In this document: in pieces, positions 25,814-32,055 of the stretch
Layout of the letters: each line of letters starts with the position of its first letter
Position numbering within the stretch: position 1 is the first letter of the stretch
From: Bhargavaea changchunensis
GTDB taxonomy: Bacteria; Bacillota; Bacilli; Bacillales_A; Planococcaceae
Assembly (NCBI RefSeq): GCF_042665595.1
Contig: NZ_JBHTCT010000033.1
Location: 1-64,000, forward strand
DNA length: 64,000 nucleotides
Direction of reading: 5' to 3'
Notes under the pieces: generated by a model
What the model saw: the letters and a program-made list of their open reading frames with translations, nothing else
Database searches by the model: none
What the model was told of the DNA's origin: nothing
Made by a program: the position numbers and the translations under genes

Positions 25814-26876
25814 ACACGGGGCGAACCCGCTCCGCTTATATGAACGGCTCGGCATGGAAGTGCCGGACCGGGTGAGAGACTTTAGTGAAAATGTCAATCC
25901 GATGGGAATTCCTGAAAAGGTCAGAAAAAGTTGGCCGGAACTGCTTTCGGCGTTGCCTCATTATCCGGATCCGGAAGGTGAACCGTTCCGCTCGGCAGCC
26001 GCCGCCTATCACGGTGTGCCCGGGAATCGCGTACTGGCAGGAAACGGTGCTGCGGAGCTGTTTTCGGTCATTGCGGACAGGTACCGCGGCCGGACGGCTC
26101 TCCTGATTCATCCGACGTTTTCCGAATACAGGACCACACTGCTCTCAAAAGGTGCCAAATGCACTGATCTTGTAACGGACCCGGCCGACCCGGAATTTCC
26201 CGAGGAACGGGTTTTGGAGAAAATGTCGGATGCGGATGTGCTGTATATCTGCAACCCGAATAACCCGACCGGTGTGCGGATTCCTAGGGAGACCATACGC
26301 CGGCTGGCTGAACATGGGCTCCGGACCGGCTGCGAGCTGGTCATTGATGAAGCATTCATGGATTTTGCAGGTGAGGAACACTCGTTTATCCCTGATCTTG
26401 TGGAATTCCCCAATGCGGTCGTCGTCCGTTCAATGACGAAAATGTACGGTATTCCGGGTATCCGGCTCGGATATATGATCGGTGCCGAAGATCGGATCGC
26501 CGGCCACCGAAATGCCATTCCTCACTGGAATGTCAATGGGATTGCCGCCAGGATCGGAACGTTCTGCTTTGACGAGGACGAATTCCGCCAACGGACAGTC
26601 CGGTACTGCGGAGAACAACGACAGCAACTTGCCGTATTTCTGGAGGAGGCAGGATGCACTGTGACCGACAGCGAAACGAACTACATCAGCTTCCGGCCCG
26701 AGAAGTCTGCGGGGCTTTTTGGAGCGATGCTCAGGCAGGGGATCGTCCTCCGCCATTCGGAGAACTTTCACGGCATGGACGGGGCGTGGTTCCGGGTGGG
26801 CATCAAGGAACGGGAAAAGATGAAGATTCTGAAGGAGGCGCTTGCCGGATGGTTCGGGGAAGACTCGTATTCATAA
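25800..26876 (+). CDS. cobD: Threonine-phosphate decarboxylase CobD
   Basis: A 358-aa class I/II fold PLP enzyme making (R)-1-aminopropan-2-ol phosphate from threonine phosphate for CbiB. Key features are FSENVNPMG, CNPNNPTG, the Asp in VIDEAFMDF and the PLP Lys214 (RSMTKMYGIPGIRLGY). TTG 25800 lies 8 nt after GGAGG and is preferred to TTG 25794. It overlaps cbiB by 14 bp and cobU by 28 bp. Confidence 0.9.
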   Translation: MQLPEHGANPLRLYERLGMEVPDRVRDFSENVNPMGIPEKVRKSWPELLSALPHYPDPEGEPFRSAAAAYHGVPGNRVLAGNGAAELFSVIADRYRGRTALLIHPTFSEYRTTLLSKGAKCTDLVTDPADPEFPEERVLEKMSDADVLYICNPNNPTGVRIPRETIRRLAEHGLRTGCELVIDEAFMDFAGEEHSFIPDLVEFPNAVVVRSMTKMYGIPGIRLGYMIGAEDRIAGHRNAIPHWNVNGIAARIGTFCFDEDEFRQRTVRYCGEQRQQLAVFLEEAGCTVTDSETNYISFRPEKSAGLFGAMLRQGIVLRHSENFHGMDGAWFRVGIKEREKMKILKEALAGWFGEDSYS

Positions 26877-27430
26877 GCGGAGGCGTCAGAAGCGGAAAGA
26901 CCGCATTCGCGGAAAACTGGCTCTGTGCCCATGCAGCCGGCCGTCGCGTTTATGTCGCAACGGGACGTCCGATCGATAGGGAGATGAGAGAGCGGATCAG
27001 GCATCACCGGCAGGACCGTGCCGCCAGACCGGAATCATGGGAGACGATTGAGCGTCCTGCAGATTTTTCGGGCATCCTTCCGATGATCCGTGAAGGGGAT
27101 GGGCTTTTGATTGACTGCATCACGACATGGCTGGCCAATGAAATGTATGAAGGCATTGAAAGCGGCCTGCCTTGCCACCGCCGGCAAGGGTGCCTGGAGG
27201 AAAAAGTCGAGGCGTTGCTCTGTGCGCTATCTGAAATGACCGGAAAGGCGTCTGCCGTCGTTGTGGTATCCAATGAAGTGCTGGATGAACCGCTTCCGGC
27301 CACGGCGGACATCCGGGCTTATTCAGAAATGCTCGGGCACATCCATCAACGGCTCGTGTCAATGGCGGACCTTGCGTATGAAATGGATGCGGGCATACCG
27401 CTCCGGTGGAAACCGGAAAACGGGAAATGA
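26849..27430 (+). CDS. cobU: Adenosylcobinamide kinase/guanylyltransferase CobU
   Basis: A 193-aa CobU. The P-loop GGVRSGKT (11-18) and the RIRHHRQDRAARPESWETIE segment with the guanylylated-His region (His52/53) are present, as is the IDCITTWLAN motif. The C-terminal part is unusual: where CobU normally has a GxGIVP segment after VSNEV, this protein has VLDEPLPATADIRAYSE. That missing motif is found instead in the short CobU-like gene at 29551. The start at ATG 26849 is inside cobD. Confidence 0.85.
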   Translation: MVRGRLVFISGGVRSGKTAFAENWLCAHAAGRRVYVATGRPIDREMRERIRHHRQDRAARPESWETIERPADFSGILPMIREGDGLLIDCITTWLANEMYEGIESGLPCHRRQGCLEEKVEALLCALSEMTGKASAVVVVSNEVLDEPLPATADIRAYSEMLGHIHQRLVSMADLAYEMDAGIPLRWKPENGK

Positions 27431-27438
27431 GGGATGGC

Positions 27439-28266
27439 ATGAACGGAATCATGATTCAGGGAACGGCATCCCATGTCGGAAAAAGCATGACATGCACCGC
27501 AATCTGCCGGCTGCTCGCTGATGAGGGGGTCCGGACGGCGCCTTTCAAATCACAAAATATGTCGTCTTTCACGACTGAAATTGGTGACGGTCTACAGATC
27601 AGCCGGGCACAGGGAGTGCAGGCGGAAGCGGCCAGGGTCCCTCCAATGGCCGAGATGAACCCGATTGTACTAAAACCCAAGAATGACAATACTGCCGAAA
27701 TCCTGCTTCTCGGCCGTCCGTCCGGCAAGATGAACGGAATGGAATACCGGGAACGCTTTTTCCGGACCGGTATGGAAGCGATCCGGACGTCGCTCCGGGC
27801 CCTGGGTGAAAGTTATGATGCCATCGTCATAGAAGGAGCGGGCAGCCCGGCAGAAGTCAATCTGAACGACCGAGAAATGGTGAACATGCGGGTCGCCAGG
27901 GAGGCAGATGTTCCGGTCTTGCTCGTCGCAGACATTGAGCGGGGCGGGGTGTTCGCCTCGGTCATCGGCACGCTTGCACTGCTGGACAGGCAGGATCGGG
28001 ATCGGGTCAAGGGAATTCTCATCAACAAGTTCCGGGGCGATATCGGGCTGTTTCAGAGCGGCATCGATTTCCTGGAGACACGGACCGGTCTTCCGGTCCT
28101 GGGCGTGGTGCCCTATATGGATGGCCACGGAATTGAAGAAGAAGATACCCTTGGCAGAGCAGGAGGACCCGATCGGCCCCTGTATGACGAGTGGGCAGCA
28201 CATTTCCGAAACTATGCGGACTGGCCGCGCATCCGGCAGCTGATTTTCGGAGAAGACGGCCGATGA
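27439..28266 (+). CDS. Cobyric acid synthase-like protein lacking the glutaminase domain
   Basis: A 275-aa protein matching the N-terminal dethiobiotin-synthetase-like domain of CobQ/CbiP: P-loop QGTASHVGKS (7-16), PFKSQNMSSF, MNPIVLKPK, VIEGAGSPAEVNLNDREMVNM and ADIERGGVFASVIGT. CobQ enzymes are about 500 aa with a C-terminal class I amidotransferase domain; here the frame passes from GVVPYMDGHGIEEEDTLG straight to a short tail (YDEWAAHFRNYADWPRIRQL) like the CobQ C-terminal end, so about 200 residues are absent without a frameshift. It may be ammonia-dependent or repurposed. The 4-bp overlap with cobS shows it is embedded in the operon. Confidence 0.78.
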   Translation: MNGIMIQGTASHVGKSMTCTAICRLLADEGVRTAPFKSQNMSSFTTEIGDGLQISRAQGVQAEAARVPPMAEMNPIVLKPKNDNTAEILLLGRPSGKMNGMEYRERFFRTGMEAIRTSLRALGESYDAIVIEGAGSPAEVNLNDREMVNMRVAREADVPVLLVADIERGGVFASVIGTLALLDRQDRDRVKGILINKFRGDIGLFQSGIDFLETRTGLPVLGVVPYMDGHGIEEEDTLGRAGGPDRPLYDEWAAHFRNYADWPRIRQLIFGEDGR

Positions 28267-29030
28267 TCCGGGGATTTCTTCTTGCAGTCCAGTTTTTTAC
28301 GGCGGTGCCTGTGCGCAAAAACCTGCCGATCGGCAGGAAAGAGGCAATCTGGATGTTTACACTCAATCCGGTTGTCGGCGCACTGATCGGGGCGGTGTCT
28401 TGGTCAGCAGCGGCACTGGTTGCCGGCCCCGGAGGAACGGGGCCATTCCTTACGGCTTTTGTTTTGGTATTGGTGCTTGCAGTCATGTCAGGCGGGCTCC
28501 ATCTGGACGGCTGGGCGGATATGGGGGATGCGTACTTTTCTTACCGAGACCCCCAAAAGCGTCTGGAAATATTGGGGGATCCGCGGATCGGAGCGTTCGG
28601 CACAATGGCGCTGCTTTTTCTTCTACTCGGGAAGCTCGCGGTCCTGACAGAATTGATTGGCCGGGCAGGACTGATGCCTGCTTTTGCAGTATTCGTGCCG
28701 TTCGCTGCACGGGCAGGACTTGCCATCTATCTGTCGATTACTGCACAGGCAAAACGTTCGGGTGTGCTTGTGTTTTTCATCGGGAAACTGGAAGGGTTCC
28801 GTATTGGCATCCCCGCCGCGGCCATGCTCGTTCTGGGTGGAGCCGCTGTCGCTGCTTGGTCGGAGAGCCTGTTGTTTCCGGCAGTGGGGACCGCGGCGGT
28901 TCTCGCGGCGGTGCTGTTCTTCAGAAACTGGACCGCCCGAAATTTTGGGGGTGCCACCGGTGATCTGGCCGGTGCATTTGTCGAAGGATGTGAGCTGTTT
29001 TTATGGACGATTCTTTTGTTCTGTATGTAA
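28263..29030 (+). CDS. cobS: Adenosylcobinamide-GDP ribazoletransferase (cobalamin synthase) CobS
   Basis: A 255-aa integral membrane enzyme that joins AdoCbi-GDP to alpha-ribazole (or its phosphate). Motifs are LLAVQFFTAVPVR, the metal-site GGLHLDGWADMGDAYFS, DPRIGAFG and the C-terminal TGDLAGAFVEGCEL. It starts at ATG 28263 within the previous stop. Its nucleotide-loop substrate probably comes from CblT/CblS farther downstream. Confidence 0.93.
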   Translation: MIRGFLLAVQFFTAVPVRKNLPIGRKEAIWMFTLNPVVGALIGAVSWSAAALVAGPGGTGPFLTAFVLVLVLAVMSGGLHLDGWADMGDAYFSYRDPQKRLEILGDPRIGAFGTMALLFLLLGKLAVLTELIGRAGLMPAFAVFVPFAARAGLAIYLSITAQAKRSGVLVFFIGKLEGFRIGIPAAAMLVLGGAAVAAWSESLLFPAVGTAAVLAAVLFFRNWTARNFGGATGDLAGAFVEGCELFLWTILLFCM

Positions 29031-29599
29031 TCAGGCATCTTGAAACAGCAGCGAACCGGGAGCGCCGGTATGTCGGGTGGAGCGAAGTGCCTGTATGCAC
29101 AGATGCCGGCCCGGCCGGATTCGTGCCGGATTATCTGGCAGGTAGTGATCTTCTTCGCTGCAGACAGACTGCAGAATTTTTATTTCCGGCCATACCGTAC
29201 GAGCCCCTCCCTGAATTCAGGGAGGCGGACTTCGGCGCCTGGGAAATGAAAACGTATGATGACCTGAAAGCGGATGTCCGCTACCGCAGCTGGATTAATG
29301 ACCCGGCTGTCGAGCATCCGCCCGGAGGTGAGCGGTTTGCCTGCCTGGAGGACCGTGTGCTTCTGGGGATTGACCAACTCAGGAAACAGAAGGTCCGATC
29401 GGCGGCCATCGTCACGCATGGAGGCCCGGCGAGGATCCTGCTGAGTCATCTTGCGCCGGAGCCCCGGCCTTTTTTCGGCTGGAGTGTCCCGCCGGGAGGT
29501 TTGTACAGGCTGGAATGGTCCAGCCGCAGGTCATGGGAGGAGGGAAACCGGTGCACGTTTATATCGGAGGTGCCCATAACGGGAAGCGCGAGTACGTAA
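29003..29599 (+). CDS. cobC: Histidine phosphatase, probable alpha-ribazole-phosphate phosphatase CobC
   Basis: A 198-aa histidine-phosphatase-superfamily protein. The family RHG motif reads VIRHLETAAN, with His catalytic and G replaced by L; later landmarks are SDLLRCRQTAE, EADFGAWE and the second catalytic His in IVTHGG. Position between cobS and the second cobU-like gene supports alpha-ribazole-phosphate (or adenosylcobalamin-5'-phosphate) dephosphorylation. It overlaps cobS by 28 bp. Confidence 0.78.
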   Translation: MDDSFVLYVIRHLETAANRERRYVGWSEVPVCTDAGPAGFVPDYLAGSDLLRCRQTAEFLFPAIPYEPLPEFREADFGAWEMKTYDDLKADVRYRSWINDPAVEHPPGGERFACLEDRVLLGIDQLRKQKVRSAAIVTHGGPARILLSHLAPEPRPFFGWSVPPGGLYRLEWSSRRSWEEGNRCTFISEVPITGSAST

Positions 29600-29943
29600 G
29601 AACAGCGCTTGCCGATGAAAAAGTGCAATGGGTCGAGGCGGGAGATCTTTCCCGGCTGCCGAAACCTGAGTCCGGCCGGGTGGTGCTGGCCGGACTGGAA
29701 GCGTACCTGTCATCCAACCATCGTGACGAGGAGTCCGCTTTGAAAGACGTGTTCCGATTTATTGAAGCTGCGGACCAAGACCGGCTGGTCGTCATCGTGA
29801 CGGACATCGGCAGGGGGATCGTACCCGCCGATCCGCACAGCCGCTGGCTTCGGGACACATGCGGCCGTCTGAATCAGCGGCTGTTCAGGGAAGCCGGCCG
29901 TGTCACGCGGATCTGGTACGGACTTGCGAAAGAACTGAAGTGA
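29551..29943 (+). CDS. Short CobU-like protein, second paralogue
   Basis: A 130-aa protein beginning VHVYIGGAHNGKREYV, a modified CobU P-loop (GGAHNGKR instead of GGxRSGKS/T). It lacks the RxxxHRxxRP guanylylation segment but retains the CobU C-terminal region VIVTDIGRGIVPADPHSRWLRDTCGRLNQRLF. That region is exactly what the full CobU at 26849 lacks. The start is GTG 29551 with GGGAGGAGGG 6 nt upstream; it overlaps cobC. It may act as a partner subunit (inference) or be a decaying duplicate. Confidence 0.68.
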   Translation: MHVYIGGAHNGKREYVRTALADEKVQWVEAGDLSRLPKPESGRVVLAGLEAYLSSNHRDEESALKDVFRFIEAADQDRLVVIVTDIGRGIVPADPHSRWLRDTCGRLNQRLFREAGRVTRIWYGLAKELK

Positions 29944-29966
29944 AACTGCAGATAGGAGGAAGAAGG

Positions 29967-30563
29967 ATGGGGATCTACACACGAACGGGAGACAAAGGGA
30001 TGACAGGGCTCATCGGTGCGAGAGTATCCAAGGACCATCTCCGTGTTGAAGCTTACGGCACGACGGATGAACTCAATTCATTTATCGGCAAGGCGATGTC
30101 TGAGCTCCCGGCAGAATTATTTGGTGACTTGCTTGAAGACCTTGAGGAAATTCAGCATGAGTTGTTTGACTGCGGGGGAGATCTGGCAAATGTAACCGAA
30201 AAACGCGAGAACAAGCTCAGCCCGATTTCCATAGAACGGCTCGAAAAGAGGATTGATGAACTGACGGAAGAAGCACCTGAACTTGAACGGTTCATCCTTC
30301 CTGGCGGGACGGATCCTGCCGCGACGCTTCAAATTGCCCGGACAGTGGCAAGAAGGGCGGAGCGTCAGGTGGTCCGGCTGATGAATGCGGGGGAGGAGGT
30401 TCCGGAGACCGCACTTCAATACATCAACCGGCTTTCGGACTATCTGTTTGCTGCCGCAAGGATCGCCAATTTCCGGCTGGGACGGACGGATGTCGAATAT
30501 GCAAGGAGCGCCAAGGTGTTCCGGAATACCAAGAGAAAAAAACAGAAGGATGAAACCGATTGA
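29967..30563 (+). CDS. pduO: Cob(I)yrinic acid a,c-diamide adenosyltransferase, PduO type
   Basis: A 198-aa PduO-type adenosyltransferase (YvqK-like) that attaches 5'-deoxyadenosyl to cob(I)alamin and precursors. The N-terminal ATP-binding TRTGDKGMTGL, YGTTDELNSFIG and the C-terminal RRAERQVVRL / INRLSDYLFAAARIAN motifs are present. ATG 29967 follows AGGAGGAAG. It supplies the adenosyl form required by IcmF and by CbiZ/CobU substrates. Confidence 0.92.
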   Translation: MGIYTRTGDKGMTGLIGARVSKDHLRVEAYGTTDELNSFIGKAMSELPAELFGDLLEDLEEIQHELFDCGGDLANVTEKRENKLSPISIERLEKRIDELTEEAPELERFILPGGTDPAATLQIARTVARRAERQVVRLMNAGEEVPETALQYINRLSDYLFAAARIANFRLGRTDVEYARSAKVFRNTKRKKQKDETD

Positions 30564-31045
30564 ACAGAACGCGTCTTCTTGTGATGACGGCGCTGGTCTC
30601 GGCAATGTGCGCGATCGGAGCACTGGTGAAGATTCCGATGGGCATCGGGTCGGCGGCACTTGATTCGGCACCGGCACTATTATCGGCCGCTTTTCTTCCC
30701 CCCGCAGCGGCAGGAACGGCAGCGATGATCGGACACCTGCTATCGGCCATCACTGGAGGAAGCCCGCTCGGACCGCTTCATCTGCTGATCGCTGCTGAAA
30801 TGTTTGTTGTGGTCGGCGGCTTTGCCTGGCTGCACCATCGGGGAAGGAACCTTCTCAAATGGGGATTCTTCCTGGTCGGCAACGGTGTGGTTGCTGTCCT
30901 GCCTTTTTATTGGCTCGTTTCACCTGCGTTCTTTTGGACGGCGATCATCGCAGTTCCGGCAGCTTCCATCGTTAATGCTATGGTAGCGGGGGCGACCATG
31001 CCCATTGTACGAAAAGTCGCGGTCCGGAAAGAGGTGGCCCGGTGA
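30560..31045 (+). CDS. cblT: ECF transporter S component, probable alpha-ribazole transporter CblT
   Basis: A 161-aa hydrophobic protein with about five TM helices and the S-component N-terminus (RTRLLVMTALVSAMCAIGALVKIP). In other Firmicutes, CblT encoded next to CblS takes up alpha-ribazole. The same gene pair here, under a cobalamin riboswitch and without cobT, supports this. Energising ECF subunits are not in the window. It overlaps the flanking genes by 4 bp on both sides. Confidence 0.75.
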   Translation: MNRTRLLVMTALVSAMCAIGALVKIPMGIGSAALDSAPALLSAAFLPPAAAGTAAMIGHLLSAITGGSPLGPLHLLIAAEMFVVVGGFAWLHHRGRNLLKWGFFLVGNGVVAVLPFYWLVSPAFFWTAIIAVPAASIVNAMVAGATMPIVRKVAVRKEVAR

Positions 31046-31716
31046 GAAATGCACTGGACCTGGGCGGAGGATTGGTCATTACAACTGATAACTCGGGCGG
31101 TATCGGCAAGAAAGCGGCGGATGCCGTTCAGGTGCCGGATGAACTTGTAGGCTATTTCTCTGCACGGGTCACTCTTCTTGAGCAGTGGGCGGCAGGAGCA
31201 GAGCCGATCGCCGTCCTCCTCCACAACTTCAGCGGGAATACCAGTTGGGATGAGTACACTTACGGAATCCGGCGGGCATTCAAGGAAAGTTCACTAATGC
31301 CTCCGCCGATTTCAGGAAGCACCGAGACGAACATGGACATGCTCCAGTCCGCAATGAGTATGACGATGATCGGGAGAAGGTCACATGATATTACGGAATC
31401 AGGTGGTAAATGGTTCCTTTATGGCCGTCCGCTTGTCGGCGAAGCCGTCATCCGGGAGGCGGAAAAGTGCGCGGAACTCGGAAAGGTGAGGACCGGTCTT
31501 GATGAAGGGATCATCGATACCGTTTGGCCGGCGGGCTCAGGCGGAATTGGTGCGGAATGGGAGCGGCTTACCGGACAGCCGCCTGCATGGCTGCCATCCG
31601 AAGTGGATCCTGCAGCTTCCGCCGGTCCGGCCACTGCTATCTTTGTCCGCACTATACCGGGGAAAGAATCGGATGCCCAGTTGCACTTCGGGGAATTCTT
31701 CCATGAAATGGGCTGA
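31042..31716 (+). CDS. cblS: Probable alpha-ribazole kinase CblS (PurM/ThiL-like fold)
   Basis: A 224-aa protein with a PurM/ThiL-like ATP-binding start (GGGLVITTDNSGGIGKKAADAV) and VLLHNFSGNTSWDEYTYGI plus ISGSTETNMDM. This pattern matches CblS, which phosphorylates alpha-ribazole to alpha-ribazole-phosphate in Listeria and Geobacillus. Adjacent cblT and the absence of cobT make this the lower-ligand activation step. It is the last gene of the cob operon. Confidence 0.75.
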   Translation: MRNALDLGGGLVITTDNSGGIGKKAADAVQVPDELVGYFSARVTLLEQWAAGAEPIAVLLHNFSGNTSWDEYTYGIRRAFKESSLMPPPISGSTETNMDMLQSAMSMTMIGRRSHDITESGGKWFLYGRPLVGEAVIREAEKCAELGKVRTGLDEGIIDTVWPAGSGGIGAEWERLTGQPPAWLPSEVDPAASAGPATAIFVRTIPGKESDAQLHFGEFFHEMG

Positions 31717-31859
31717 AACAGAAACCGGCACGGCGACCGCCGGGCCACTCACAGAGTTCAGTGGCTCAGTCGTGAGTGAGCGGAAGAAGCAGCAGGTACA
31801 GGACATACCGGGGAATATAACAGAAATCGTTCGTAATACCAATAAAAAATCACATTGCA

Positions 31860-31901
31860 GAGGCATCCGTGTTCCCGTAAAATCGGGAACACGGATGCCT
31901 C
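31860..31901 (+). terminator. Long inverted repeat, likely terminator of the cob operon
   Basis: Perfect 18-bp arms (31860-31877 with 31884-31901) around a 6-nt loop, followed by ACTTTTGTC, a short T-tract. It is 143 bp past cblS. The 339-bp gap between cblS and fadF holds this hairpin and the fadF promoter; nothing else is recognised between 31717 and 31859. Confidence 0.65.
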
Positions 31902-31937
31902 ACTTTTGTCATTCGGGACAAAATTCAAAAATATTGT

Positions 31938-31966
31938 TGACTGAATGCTCATTCATTATTAAACTG
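31938..31966 (+). promoter_or_regulatory. fadF promoter with overlapping palindromic operator
   Basis: TTGACT (31938-31943), a 17-bp spacer and TAAACT (31961-31966). Within the spacer lies the perfect palindrome TGAATGCTCATTCA (31943-31956). Its arms match those of FadR (TetR family) operators (TGAATGA / TCATTCA), but the centre is 2 bp rather than the usual longer spacing. Repression of fatty-acid catabolism is the likely role. Confidence 0.65.
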
Positions 31967-32055
31967 GAGTCATAAAGAGATGCCGGAGCCGGATTGAACT
32001 GCACGAAGTGAAAGCGGATTCAACGCCGGCCGGTACCGGAAAGGGAGGGACCAAT

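Noticed and set aside
27439..28266. Frameshifted full-length cobQ
   Set aside because: No amidotransferase residues occur in any frame before cobS; the missing 600 bp are simply not present.
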